Origin: JBMOMT01 sp049324835
GTDB taxonomy: Bacteria; Chloroflexota; Anaerolineae; CAYNKW01
Direction of reading: 5' to 3'
Length of the DNA: 64,000 bases
NCBI GenBank assembly: GCA_049324835.1
Contig: JBMOMT010000044.1
Coordinates: forward strand, 1 to 64,000
Under the pieces are notes generated by a model. It made no database searches. It saw only the letters and a program-made list of their open reading frames with translations, and was not told the origin of the DNA. Position numbers and translations under genes: made by a program. Of this stretch, positions 52,407-60,912 are shown one piece after another. The first letter of the stretch is position 1. The number at the start of each line of letters is the position of its first letter.

Positions 52407-53675
52407 CTATGCCTCGGTCTCTGCCTGGGCCATTTTGCGCTCCAGACGGCGCAGTCGGTGGGTCAGCTCTTCAAAAGTCTCGCGGATGGGGCGGGTGGAA
52501 GAATGGGCGGCCAGCAGTGCCATGGCCTGATGGGTGACTGCCGCCGCCGCGGGCAGATCGCCGACGTGCCATTCGTAGTGTTTGGCCAGCTCGATGTGGG
52601 CGTACACCTCGTCGCAGCAATCGTCCGCGATGACCGCCCGCCACATGTCTGCAGCTTCCTGACGCCGCTCCTGTCGTTTGAGCAAAAACCCAAGCTGACG
52701 ACAGGCATCCGCCTTTAATACGGCGGTCGCAGGCCGATCCAACACCGCCCGGTAAACAGCCTCCGACTCGGCCAGCATGCCCTTTGTTTCGTACCAATGC
52801 CCCAAACTGAACAGATCGTCATCGGCGAGCGGCCCGGCGATCAGTGGGTCGGCAAAGACCGCGCCCAGGCGCGCCGCCAGGCTGACCATGGAGAGCACAT
52901 CTATCTGGTTGTGGTAGAACACGCCCGCCAGCTCGGTGGCATCGCCGGTCTGAAGGTAATCCAGGTAGATGCGCGGCACCAGCCAGCCGGGCACTTCGGC
53001 CTCTCCGCGCTGCACACCCAGCACTTGTCGCTCCAACGCGCCAAGCGCGCACGAATCCAACCGCCGCCGCCACAGCCGTCGCGCCGGGGTGAGCAGATCC
53101 AGGTGCGGGGCGCGGGTCAATCGACGGGGCTGGCGGGCCAGGGTAAAGCGTGAGTTGAGCAGCGGCAGGTCGAAGGCCCGGCCATTGAAACTGACCAGCG
53201 CCTCGAAACGATCCAACACCTCACCGACGGCGTGCAGATAGGCTGTTTCCTCGGTCAGATCGCGCATAAAATACTGCTGCACGCAAAAGGTATCACCCTG
53301 AAAAAAACCCACCCCGGTCTGGAAAACAAAAGTGCCCGCGCCGCCCGAAAGCCCGGACGTTTCGACGTCGAAAAAAACGGCCCGCCGCAGGTCAAAAACC
53401 TGACCGCCGGCCAGATCGGCCAGGCGGGCCAGTGTCTGCGGCGTGATGTCGAGCGCCGCGCCCAGAGGCAGGTGGCCGTGACGGTGGGTCAGCGGCCAGG
53501 ATGCTTCGGCGATAAAACAGTCGCCCACCGGGGTGTGCAGCACCCGGCCAGGCACGATCTGCTCGACGCCGACGGCGCGTTTCTGGGGTGGGGGTTGCAG
53601 GTGAGCCGCGCCCTGGTGCAGGCCCAGTCGGCGCAAGCGGTGCAATCGTTTCTGCAGGTCGCTGGTGTCGCCCAT
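52407..53675 (-). CDS. RNase H-like exonuclease-fold protein with TPR-like C-terminus (YprB type)
   Basis: The product has 422 residues. About residues 90-265 show the DEDD-like exonuclease pattern of the YprB family: FFDVETSGLSGGAGTF (first acidic motif), LVSFNGRAFDLPLLNSRF (second), and VFYHNQIDVLSMVSL (last). A C-terminal helical region of about 150 residues looks like TPR repeats (LGHWYETKGMLAESEAVYRAVL; EVYAHIELAKHYEWHVGDLPAAAAV). Probably a 3'-5' exonuclease-like enzyme; its substrate (DNA or RNA) is unknown. ATG 53673-53675. Confidence 0.82.
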   Translation of the reverse strand: MGDTSDLQKRLHRLRRLGLHQGAAHLQPPPQKRAVGVEQIVPGRVLHTPVGDCFIAEASWPLTHRHGHLPLGAALDITPQTLARLADLAGGQVFDLRRAVFFDVETSGLSGGAGTFVFQTGVGFFQGDTFCVQQYFMRDLTEETAYLHAVGEVLDRFEALVSFNGRAFDLPLLNSRFTLARQPRRLTRAPHLDLLTPARRLWRRRLDSCALGALERQVLGVQRGEAEVPGWLVPRIYLDYLQTGDATELAGVFYHNQIDVLSMVSLAARLGAVFADPLIAGPLADDDLFSLGHWYETKGMLAESEAVYRAVLDRPATAVLKADACRQLGFLLKRQERRQEAADMWRAVIADDCCDEVYAHIELAKHYEWHVGDLPAAAAVTHQAMALLAAHSSTRPIRETFEELTHRLRRLERKMAQAETEA

Positions 53676-53681
53676 GCCAGC

Positions 53682-54122
53682 CTATTTACGTTTGCGAAAA
53701 GCCAGCCAGCCTGCGCCCAGGCCCAGCAGGCCCAGAATCACGCCGGGGGCAAAACAGAGAGCCGTGGCAAAACCAACGTTTTCCTGGGTGGTCAGGTCCG
53801 ATTCACCCATCAGCGCCAGGACGCCCAGGCTACAAAAGCACAGCGACGCCACCAAAAAGCTCGCCGCAGCCACGATAGCCACGATCCGGATGGCCGTGCT
53901 GCTGTCGCCCTGGGGTTTGGCGGGCTCTGGCGGCAGGTAGGCCCCGGCCGAAGGCTCCGTTTGCGGCAAGGGTTCTTGCTCTGCGGCGGCAGAGGTATCG
54001 ATGGGCGGAGGGGGCGCCGCCGGCTGCTCGGCCGGCGCGGTTCGCATGCCGCACTCGCCGCAAAAAACGTCAGCCGGCATCAGGGCTGCGCCGCAATTGG
54101 GACAGGTTCTATCGTTGCTCAT
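53682..54122 (-). CDS. Zinc-ribbon membrane protein
   Basis: The product has 146 residues: an N-terminal zinc ribbon (CPNCGAALMPADVFCGECG), a Pro/Ala linker, and two membrane segments (about 80-105 and 120-140) separated by ESDLTTQENVG. Small zinc-ribbon membrane proteins of this type are common and of unknown function. ATG 54120-54122 follows GGAG; MITE-like element A copy 2 lies just upstream between the promoter (54328-54355) and this gene. Confidence 0.75.
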   Translation of the reverse strand: MSNDRTCPNCGAALMPADVFCGECGMRTAPAEQPAAPPPPIDTSAAAEQEPLPQTEPSAGAYLPPEPAKPQGDSSTAIRIVAIVAAASFLVASLCFCSLGVLALMGESDLTTQENVGFATALCFAPGVILGLLGLGAGWLAFRKRK

Positions 54123-54155
54123 GAGGAGAACTCCTTTCGCTGTGTGTGCCTGCGC

Positions 54156-54298
54156 GTAACTGCTCACCCTCCCGCAGACTCTTGTAGGGGCCGTGACCCT
54201 ACACTGCCGCAATTTGTCGATTCGCCAGCGTCCAGTCGGCCAGATTGTGGGACAGGATGAACGGTTCTAGCCTGCGGGAGGGTAGGCTGAACAGTTAC
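54156..54298. mobile_element. Miniature inverted-repeat element A, copy 2
   Basis: 143 bp with the same termini as copy 1 (GTAACTGCTCACCCTCCCGCAG at one end; CTGCGGGAGGGTAGGCTGA then GTTAC at the other) but a different middle, including the segment CTTGTAGGGGCCGTGACCCT. Flanks GCCTGCGC (54148-54155) and CCCTGCGC (54299-54306) match 7 of 8, an aged 8-bp target duplication. It lies between the promoter and the start of the zinc-ribbon gene. Confidence 0.78.
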
Positions 54299-54327
54299 CC
54301 CTGCGCTAGTTGTGCCCGTGAGTCGAT

Positions 54328-54355
54328 ATTATACCCGCGAACGGTCGAAAGGCAA
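54328..54355 (-). promoter_or_regulatory. Promoter of the zinc-ribbon gene
   Basis: Minus-strand TTGCCT (54350-54355), 16-bp spacer, perfect TATAAT (54328-54333). Transcription would cross element A before the gene, as at the exporter locus. Confidence 0.6.
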
Positions 54356-54356
54356 A

Positions 54357-54377
54357 ACAAAAGGACGCCGCAGCGTC
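54357..54377 (-). terminator. Terminator of the phosphosignalling operon
   Basis: Minus-strand GGACGC-TGCG-GCGTCC hairpin followed by TTTTG, 175 bp after the response-regulator stop. Element B lies between the stop and this hairpin. Confidence 0.6.
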
Positions 54378-54397
54378 CTCAGAGCGCCCTCGGGTGT

Positions 54398-54535
54398 ATT
54401 TTAGTTTTGCGGCGCGTTTTCATCCTCCCGCAGGTTTTCGGCGCACAGGAATCGCTTGCCTCTATTTTGTGACTCTGGCCGAGTGCGACTCACCCTGGCA
54501 GAACCTGCGGGAGGATGGGCTGCCCCCAAGTGAAA
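54398..54535. repeat. Inverted-repeat element B, copy 2
   Basis: Inverted repeats CATCCTCCCGCAGGTT (54421-54436) and AACCTGCGGGAGGATG (54502-54517) with partly paired outer arms. It aligns to 29374-29513. Outer ends are not sharply defined and no target duplication is visible. Confidence 0.7.
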
Positions 54536-54552
54536 TGTGCTCGTTGGAGGCA

Positions 54553-55281
54553 TTAGAGGGAACCCAGCTCTTGCTGGTGGGCATAATCCACAAAACGATA
54601 GCCCACGCCTCGCTCGGTGAGAATGTAACGTGGATTGCCCGGATCGGGCTCGATCTTTTTGCGCAGGTAGGCGATGTACAACCGCAACAGGTGAGACTCG
54701 TCGCGATATTCGTGCCCCCAGACTTTGGAGAGCAGCATCTCGTGCGACATGACCCAGCCGGTGTTGCTGATGAGATGGTAAAGCAGGCGGTATTCGGTGG
54801 GCCGCAGTTTGATCTCCTGGCCATCGACGAACACCTGATGCCGCTGCAAATCTACCGTGAGGTGATCGTCGATGCGGGTGACGGTCTTGGCAGCGGGGGC
54901 AGGCATTTCCAGGCGGCGCAGCAGGGCCTTGATGCGGCTGGAAAGCTCGCGTGGAGAGAAGGGTTTGGTCACGTAATCGTCGGCCCCCAGTTCCAGGCCA
55001 CGCACGCGGTCGTCTTCGTCGCCTCGCACGGTGAGCATGATGACCGGCACGGTCGAAACCTCTCGGATGCGCTCCAGGGCTTCGAAACCGTCCATCTCGG
55101 GCATCTGGACGTCCATCACCACCAGGTCTGGCAGCTCATCGCGCACCTTTTCCACGGCCATCAGGCCATTGGTGGCCTCTTCTACGCGATAGCCCTCCAA
55201 CTCGAGGTTCATGCGGATGAAACGGATCATGCGGGGTTCGTCGTCGACCACCAGGATCAGTCTGGCATCACTCTGGATCAT
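54553..55281 (-). CDS. OmpR/PhoB-family response regulator
   Basis: The product has 242 residues: receiver domain (LVVDDEPRMIRF; phospho-accepting D57 in VVMDVQMPEMDG; IMLTVRGDEDD; K in YVTKPFSPREL) and a C-terminal winged helix (LRPTEYRLLYHLISNTGWVMSHEMLLSKVWG; VGYRF). There is no histidine kinase in this operon. It is the last of seven genes headed by a Ser/Thr kinase, so it may be phosphorylated by an orphan kinase elsewhere or influenced by the Ser/Thr kinase. It is 11 bp from the 81-residue gene. Confidence 0.95.
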   Translation of the reverse strand: MIQSDARLILVVDDEPRMIRFIRMNLELEGYRVEEATNGLMAVEKVRDELPDLVVMDVQMPEMDGFEALERIREVSTVPVIMLTVRGDEDDRVRGLELGADDYVTKPFSPRELSSRIKALLRRLEMPAPAAKTVTRIDDHLTVDLQRHQVFVDGQEIKLRPTEYRLLYHLISNTGWVMSHEMLLSKVWGHEYRDESHLLRLYIAYLRKKIEPDPGNPRYILTERGVGYRFVDYAHQQELGSL

Positions 55282-55292
55282 GTCACTTTGCC

Positions 55293-55538
55293 CTACTCGC
55301 GGAAAAAGGCGTCGACCTCTTCCCGCTCGGCCTCGCTGGGCATAACTTCTACAAAGCTGATGCGATGCCAGGGAATGATGAGCGTCATGGCATCTTCATC
55401 CACGTAATGGAGCGGTTTGCCGTCTCGCAGGCGCGGGTTGGTGCAGTTGAGGAAATTATCCTGTGGTTCGGGAAGCTCTTGAACCTCTGCCACGAACGGG
55501 TCGGCATTGGCCATGTGGACGATAACCGTGTGCGCCAT
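55293..55538 (-). CDS. Small hypothetical protein in signalling operon
   Basis: The product has 81 residues, acidic at both ends: MAHTVIVHMANADPFVAEVQ, NFLNCTNPRLRDGKPLHYVD, DAMTLIIPWHRISFVEVMPS. Strand-rich with no TM or metal-site pattern. Its spacing (12-13 bp from each neighbour) and position between FHA and response-regulator genes suggest a conserved partner of the pathway. I do not recognise a family. Confidence 0.65.
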   Translation of the reverse strand: MAHTVIVHMANADPFVAEVQELPEPQDNFLNCTNPRLRDGKPLHYVDEDAMTLIIPWHRISFVEVMPSEAEREEVDAFFRE

Positions 55539-55550
55539 TCCAGCACTCCT

Positions 55551-55937
55551 TCACTGAGATTCATCTACATCCGGCAGTTGGTCGTTATCCAGAGTTGGCC
55601 CTTGGAGCAAGCCGGGCAGCTCGAAAAAGACCTGAAAGACCAACATGCCCAGTTGCACCACGTCGCCGTTTTCGAGCGGCATGCTCTGATAGGGCACCAG
55701 GCGATGGCCGTTCAAAAAGGTGCCGTTGACGCTGCCGATGTCCTCCAGGCGCAGCTCGCTGCCATCAAAAAGGAGCCGGGCGTGCCGGCGGGAAACACCT
55801 TTTTCAACCGCGCCGTAGGGGGTCAGGTCTACGTCTGGAAAAGTGTCGCTTGCCGCATCCTGACGGCCAATCAGGGTTTCTGGCTTGAACGATAACCGCA
55901 ACCGGTGACCAATATCGGCGATGACGATTTGAAACAT
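55551..55937 (-). CDS. FHA-domain protein
   Basis: The product has 128 residues. The FHA fold binds phosphothreonine: IGRQD, GVSRRHARLLF (Arg, Ser and His of the binding loop), and IGSVNGTFLNGHRL (Asn loop). It begins MFQIVIADIGHRLRLSF, 4 bp after the stop of the zinc-ribbon/FHA gene, with which it shares strong similarity (DAASxTFPDVDLTxYGxxEKGxSRRHA), so a duplication. It is a likely reader of the kinase's products. The frame to 56141 overlaps the neighbour and is rejected. Confidence 0.92.
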   Translation of the reverse strand: MFQIVIADIGHRLRLSFKPETLIGRQDAASDTFPDVDLTPYGAVEKGVSRRHARLLFDGSELRLEDIGSVNGTFLNGHRLVPYQSMPLENGDVVQLGMLVFQVFFELPGLLQGPTLDNDQLPDVDESQ

Positions 55938-55941
55938 CTTT

Positions 55942-56448
55942 TCACCCAAAACGAATGCGTAATACCAGCTTGCCGAGTTGAATTTCATCGCCGCTTGTGA
56001 GAGGGTATTGCAGGTAGGGGGTGAGCCGCTGGCCGTTGAGATAGGTGCCGTTGACGCTGCCCAGGTCTTCGAGTGAGATCTGGTTATCCTGGCGGGTGAT
56101 CTTGGCATGCCGTCGTGAGATACCCTTTTCCAGCCCGCCATAAGAAGTCAGGTCCACATCGGGAAAGGTGGCGCTGGCAGCATCCAGCCGGCCCATGCTC
56201 AGCTCTTTGGCCAGTGGAAACTGGATCTGTCGCTCTGCATCGACGATGAGAATGGAAAGCGTCACCGGGCGGGCAGCATCTGCCGATTTTACACCGGCCA
56301 TGGCCGCTTCGCGGTCCACCCAGGCCGATGTTTCCATCATCAACGGGTCGGTGCGTTTGTCACCTTCGTCCACCAGGTAGGCGCCGCATTCGTCGCAAAA
56401 GAGTGTGTTTTCCGGGTGCGCTTTGTGGCAAGATGGACACCTAATCAC
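55942..56448 (-). CDS. Zinc-ribbon plus FHA-domain protein
   Basis: The product has 168 residues from GTG 56446-56448 (AAGGAG upstream), overlapping the VWA gene's end by 8 bp. N-terminal zinc ribbon CPSCHKAHPENTLFCDECG, a short linker, and a C-terminal FHA domain (MGRLDAASATFPDVDL; GISRRHAKITR; LGSVNGTYLNGQRL). It likely binds phosphothreonine on a target such as the kinase and presents the ribbon to another protein. Paralogous to the next gene. Confidence 0.9.
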   Translation of the reverse strand: MIRCPSCHKAHPENTLFCDECGAYLVDEGDKRTDPLMMETSAWVDREAAMAGVKSADAARPVTLSILIVDAERQIQFPLAKELSMGRLDAASATFPDVDLTSYGGLEKGISRRHAKITRQDNQISLEDLGSVNGTYLNGQRLTPYLQYPLTSGDEIQLGKLVLRIRFG

Positions 56449-57919
56449 GGTCGATCTCCTTGGGCAAAATGGAGAGGCTCCGCGTCCCGTAACGAATTTT
56501 CTTGCGGCCCTCAGGTGAAATGTGCCCCGTGCGGGCCAGCCGCCCGGCTTCCAGCAGGGCCGCCTTGGCCAGCTCGGTCTCACCGATGTTCAACAGCCGG
56601 GTGGCCATGGTCTCCAGACGCTGGCTGGCGCGCTCCACATCGCCCCGCTCCAGTTCCACCATCGTCTTTTCCTGCATACGAAAGATGGCCAGTTTGCCCA
56701 ACGCGCCGACGATGACCGGCGGCACAGGCTGACCGTCGGGCCTGTCGGCCACTTCCACCTCGGCGTCTGCCGTGACGTGCACGCCCGGCATATTCAGGGC
56801 CACCACATCTCCCTCTACCGTGGCCGTCAGCAGGGGCATTCCACCGACGGCCTCCGTGGTCACCAACAGCTCCACCAGGATACCCAGCGGGGTGGCTCTC
56901 TCCAGGTGGCCCAGCTCGATGGGCATGCTGGCCAATCCCAGGCGGGTGATTTCGGGCGAAATGCCAAAGACATCTTTGAGACGTGCGCTGCCCTTCGCCG
57001 ACAGCGTGAGCTGCAAGTTGCGCGCAAAGATGGAACTGAGGCCATGGATCTTGTCGCGGAACACGGTCATGATCTTGGCGGCAGAGTCGATGTAGGCCGA
57101 AGTGCCCCCGCTGCGCAAAGCGATCGCATCCAACAACTGATCGTTCCAGTCCTGGCCGATGCCCATGGTGCTGACGCTGATGCCCTGCTGACCGGCCTCG
57201 ACTGCCTGAGCCAGACATTCTTGCTCGTCGCCATAAGTTTGCCCGTCGGTCAACAAGATCACGTGATTGATGGTTTGAGAGGTCTGCCAGCGCTGGACCT
57301 GGTCCAATCCGGCCAGCAAGCCCTGCAAGATCTCGGTGCCCCCGGAGCTATGAACCATACTCACCCGCGATTTGGCGATGGCCTTGTCTATGGCGCGTTG
57401 GGCCGGCAGCACCACCTCGGCCCGGTCGCTAAAGGTGACCAGCGAGAAATAGTCGGCGTCCTGTAGATAGTCGATGATGTAATGGGTGGCCTCTTTGACG
57501 CGCTGCAGGCGCGCCCCCTGCATGGAGGTGCTACGATCCAGCACCAGGCACAGGTTGAGCGGCATACGCGTCACATCCTGAGAGGCAGCCGGGGTCAATT
57601 CCAACAGGGCGTAAAAGATCTGATCCTCGCCCATCAGGCCAAGCTGTTTGTGGCTGGGTGTGATCTTGAGGCTCAAGGGTGAGCTCCGAGCGGTCTGCAA
57701 GCGGCGACGCGCCTGATCGTACTGGGCGCGCTGTTGTGGATCGCTCAGGACATCGTAGGCCTCTTGCACCAATCGGAACAGCAAGGAGGTAGACTTGGGG
57801 GCGTCGGCGGCGTCCGGATGATACTGCCGCGCCAGTCGGCGGTAGGCCCGCTTGATGTCTGTGGCCGTGGCCGTGGGACTCACACCCAAAGTTGCATAGT
57901 AATCCTGTTCGACATCCAT
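56441..57919 (-). CDS. J-domain / von Willebrand A-domain fusion protein
   Basis: The product has 492 residues. Residues 6-70 form a DnaJ J-domain (YYATLGVSPTATATDIKRAYRRLA, HPD at 34-36, then YDVLSDPQQRAQYDQ). From about 120, a VWA domain has an intact MIDAS (D128-S130-S132, LDRSTSM; THIILLTDGQTYG-like VILLTDGQTYG; GGTEILQGLLAGL). The last 180 residues are beta and helical. J-domains recruit Hsp70, so the protein may link chaperone action to metal-dependent VWA binding. It lies in a kinase, PP2C, FHA operon. Start ATG 57917-57919. Confidence 0.9.
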   Translation of the reverse strand: MDVEQDYYATLGVSPTATATDIKRAYRRLARQYHPDAADAPKSTSLLFRLVQEAYDVLSDPQQRAQYDQARRRLQTARSSPLSLKITPSHKQLGLMGEDQIFYALLELTPAASQDVTRMPLNLCLVLDRSTSMQGARLQRVKEATHYIIDYLQDADYFSLVTFSDRAEVVLPAQRAIDKAIAKSRVSMVHSSGGTEILQGLLAGLDQVQRWQTSQTINHVILLTDGQTYGDEQECLAQAVEAGQQGISVSTMGIGQDWNDQLLDAIALRSGGTSAYIDSAAKIMTVFRDKIHGLSSIFARNLQLTLSAKGSARLKDVFGISPEITRLGLASMPIELGHLERATPLGILVELLVTTEAVGGMPLLTATVEGDVVALNMPGVHVTADAEVEVADRPDGQPVPPVIVGALGKLAIFRMQEKTMVELERGDVERASQRLETMATRLLNIGETELAKAALLEAGRLARTGHISPEGRKKIRYGTRSLSILPKEIDRD

Positions 57920-57997
57920 CCGAGTCTCCTCACAACCAGGCCCCACAGGCCCGACATTCGGGCCTGTTTACCCCAGGCGACCCTCCCCCATCGACGA

Positions 57998-58864
57998 TCA
58001 GCCCTTGACCTGCACCAGTATCACGGTGATGTTGTCTTCACCACCTGCCGCGTTGGCCTGCTGCACCAGTTGTTGACAGGCAGCCTGGGGTGTGGGGGCT
58101 TCACGCACGATGGCCGCGATGCGCTCCTCGGACACATACCCCCACAGCCCATCGCTGCACAACAACAGGTAACTGTTGGCCGGCAACGATTTGAGGTAAA
58201 AATCGACTTCGAGGGTGCTGCCCTGACCGATGGCCTTGTAGAGCACGTTCTTTTGCGGGTGAGAGGCGGCTTCCTCTGGAGAGATCTGGCCCAGCTCGAT
58301 CAGCCGCGCCAGTAGTGAATGATCCTGGGTGATCTGTTCCAGACGGCCCTGACGGATCAGGTAGGCGCGGCTATCACCCACGTGGGCGATGTAGGCATTG
58401 GTGCCCTGGACGAGGGCACAGGTGAGAGTGGTGCCGGCCTCTGGCGGCGCCAGGCGATGCACGGCCAGGTTGGCCTCGTTGGCTGCTTCCAGGATGACCT
58501 CACTGATGGGGCGTTGTGCCGCCCCTTCGTCCGAATCGCTGGCCAGCCAGGGCAGGTAAAACTCGCGCAGCACGGCTTCTGCTGCCACCCGCGCGGTGAG
58601 CCCGCTGGCGATGCCGCCGCCTTTTTGCCCCCCCATGCCATCGGCCACCAGAAAAAGTCCAAAGGGAAACGTCTCACCATCCCGCGAGAGGGTGGCTTTG
58701 AGCGTAAAAAAAGCGTCCTGGTTTTGCTTACGCACCTTGCCGATATGGGTCGCCTGCCCAACTTCCAACGTGGGGCCGGTATCCAATGGCTCCTCTCCAG
58801 GCATCACCACATCCTGCACCGCTGATTCCACTTCCATGCCAAGAAGCCGCTTGAAAAAGCTCAT
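57998..58864 (-). CDS. PP2C-family protein Ser/Thr phosphatase
   Basis: The product has 288 residues and all standard metal-binding motifs: THIGKVRKQNQDAFF, FLVADGMGGQKGGGIAS, AYIAHVGDSRAYLI, LLLCSDGLWGYVSEE and AGGEDNITVILV. A membrane anchor is absent, so it is cytoplasmic. It probably reverses phosphorylation by the neighbouring kinase. It starts 54 bp after the kinase stop. Confidence 0.95.
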   Translation of the reverse strand: MSFFKRLLGMEVESAVQDVVMPGEEPLDTGPTLEVGQATHIGKVRKQNQDAFFTLKATLSRDGETFPFGLFLVADGMGGQKGGGIASGLTARVAAEAVLREFYLPWLASDSDEGAAQRPISEVILEAANEANLAVHRLAPPEAGTTLTCALVQGTNAYIAHVGDSRAYLIRQGRLEQITQDHSLLARLIELGQISPEEAASHPQKNVLYKAIGQGSTLEVDFYLKSLPANSYLLLCSDGLWGYVSEERIAAIVREAPTPQAACQQLVQQANAAGGEDNITVILVQVKG

Positions 58865-58918
58865 CAGACTCTCTCCCCGTGTATGCTCGATCAGCCGGCG
58901 CCCCGTCGCACTGTGGTC

Positions 58919-60817
58919 TTAGGCCGGCAGGGCGTAAACGTGATGATCGGTCGAACCGACATAAACCATGTCCTCGTAAATCGCAGCCGACGAGAGCACG
59001 CGCCCCTCGGTTTTGAAGCGCCAACGCAGTTCACCCGACTTGGCATCCAGGGCATACAGACAACCATCACGCGAGCCAATGTACACCACTCCCTGGTGAA
59101 CCTTGGGCGACGATGTGACCTGATCCTCGGTTTCGTATTTCCACACCAGCCGTCCTGAATTGGCATCGACGGCATAAACAGCCCCATCCACCGAGCCGAC
59201 GTAGACGATGCTCAGCTCTGGGGCAACTGCCGGCGAAGAGATAATTGGCCCGCCGGTGCGATAACGCCAGGCCGCCGAGCCGTAACGGGCGTCCACGGCA
59301 TACAGGCTGTTATCCATACCGCCGACGAAAACCAGACCTTCATACACCAACGGCGAAGACATCACCCCGCGGGCAATACGGAACTGCCAGCGCCGGCTGC
59401 CACCCTGAATACTCACCGCGTACAGATGGCCGTCGTCGGAGCCAAAGTAAACCACTTCGTCCTCCACCGCCGGCGAGGAACGGATCTCTTTCATGGCCTG
59501 AAATCGCCAGGCCATCCGGCCTGTCTGGGCCCTCACGGTATACAGATAACCATCGTCCGAGCCGAAAAACACGTGGTCGAACTCGACCCTGGCCGAGGAA
59601 CGGATGCGCCCATTGGTGGGGCAAGACCAGGCGATGCGCCCCTGCGCAGCGCTGACGGCATAGAGCACCCGATCTTCCGAGCCGACGATCACCCGATCCT
59701 GGTAGATGCAGGGCGTAGCAGCGATGCCCCCTTCAGTGGCGTACTTCCACATAAACTTGCCCGATTTGGCATCCAACGCCCACAGGTTGTGATCATATGC
59801 CCCCACATAAAGCACGCCGTTGCCCACCACCGGCGAAGAGCGCACCTCGTCCTCGCAGGCAAACTGCCACACGGCCAATACACTATCGGACGAGCGGCTC
59901 AGGGTGATGGTACCCACCGAGCCTGCAACCGATTCGCCCGGCTGCACCTCGATGATGGCCTGCAAGGCCAGCTTCATCTCGGCGGCCGAGGCAAAACGCT
60001 TGTCGATATCGTACTGCAGGGCGCGCATGACAATGGCTTCCAGGCCCTCAGACACGGCGGCGTTGATGGCTCGCACGGGGCGTTCTTCAAAGGAAAAAGG
60101 TGGCTCCAGGCGAGGGTCGCGTTTGGTGAGCAGGTGATGCATGGTGGCCCCCAGAGCGTAAATGTCGCCTCTGGGCTCAGCAATGCCACGATACTGCTCT
60201 GGCGGCGAATAACCCTCTGTGCCGATCATGGTGCCCTTTTGCTCCGGCTGAAAGACTTTGGCGATGCCAAAATCGACCAGCATGATCCGGTCTTGAGAGG
60301 TCAACATGATGTTGTCGGGCTTGATGTCGCGAAAGATGATGGGGTGCGGCTTGAGGTTGTGGAGGTAATTCAGCATATCGCAGATTTCAACAGCCCACTT
60401 GATGATCGTGTCGTCTGGCAAAAAGCCAGGTGTTTCTTCCAGAATGGTGCCCAGGTTTTTGCCAGGGATGTACTCCATCACAAAGTAGCTACGATTGCCC
60501 TCGCTGAAATAATCAAAAATCTTGGGCAGCGCCGGGTGATCCAACAGAGCCATCACGCTGGCTTCGCGTTCAAAAGCCTGCACAGTCAGATCGCGCAGCC
60601 GCACATCCGGCGCAGTGTTGATCATCTCTTTGACAGCGCACAGTCGTGTCACCTTGGGAAAGCGCATATCGCGGGCCTGATACACCACCCCCATACCGCC
60701 AATTGCCAGCGTCTTGAGGATCTCGTACCGCCCCTGGAGTAATGTGCCCTTGGGGAGCGTCTCACCCTCTCCAAGAGGCCCGTCCATTTCCGGAAACTGC
60801 CTCGTGCTTAAGGCCAT
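58919..60817 (-). CDS. Ser/Thr protein kinase with C-terminal eight-bladed PQQ-like propeller
   Basis: The product has 632 residues from ATG 60815-60817 (AGGGG upstream). Kinase domain about 31-290: glycine loop LAIGGMGVVYQA, catalytic Lys K63 (AVKEM), catalytic loop FRDIKPDN (D164; HRD with Phe), DFG at 182-184 and GTEGYSPPEQY. After a short linker, residues 316-632 hold eight PQQ-like repeats (SSPVVGNGVLYVGAYDHNLWALD type). There is no membrane segment between them, so the propeller should be cytoplasmic. It heads the signalling operon; promoter at 60913-60940. Confidence 0.94.
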   Translation of the reverse strand: MALSTRQFPEMDGPLGEGETLPKGTLLQGRYEILKTLAIGGMGVVYQARDMRFPKVTRLCAVKEMINTAPDVRLRDLTVQAFEREASVMALLDHPALPKIFDYFSEGNRSYFVMEYIPGKNLGTILEETPGFLPDDTIIKWAVEICDMLNYLHNLKPHPIIFRDIKPDNIMLTSQDRIMLVDFGIAKVFQPEQKGTMIGTEGYSPPEQYRGIAEPRGDIYALGATMHHLLTKRDPRLEPPFSFEERPVRAINAAVSEGLEAIVMRALQYDIDKRFASAAEMKLALQAIIEVQPGESVAGSVGTITLSRSSDSVLAVWQFACEDEVRSSPVVGNGVLYVGAYDHNLWALDAKSGKFMWKYATEGGIAATPCIYQDRVIVGSEDRVLYAVSAAQGRIAWSCPTNGRIRSSARVEFDHVFFGSDDGYLYTVRAQTGRMAWRFQAMKEIRSSPAVEDEVVYFGSDDGHLYAVSIQGGSRRWQFRIARGVMSSPLVYEGLVFVGGMDNSLYAVDARYGSAAWRYRTGGPIISSPAVAPELSIVYVGSVDGAVYAVDANSGRLVWKYETEDQVTSSPKVHQGVVYIGSRDGCLYALDAKSGELRWRFKTEGRVLSSAAIYEDMVYVGSTDHHVYALPA

Positions 60818-60912
60818 AAAACAACCCCTACCATCCACTCCCACGTTCGCGTGTCGAGCCACCCTTCACCACGCCTCAGCGGTGCAACTGTGCGCCGGTT
60901 AACGTTATGTGT

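Larger units (their letters stand above)
54123..54552. other. Intergenic region with MITE A and element B
   Basis: No gene. In order: element A copy 2 (54156-54298), promoter of the zinc-ribbon gene (54328-54355), terminator of the signalling operon (54357-54377), element B copy 2 (54398-54535). Confidence 0.7.

Noticed and set aside
54553..55281. Response regulator paired with the histidine kinase at 15.3-16.5 kb
   Set aside because: That kinase has its own overlapping NarL-type partner and is 38 kb away; OmpR-type regulators pair with a different kinase class.
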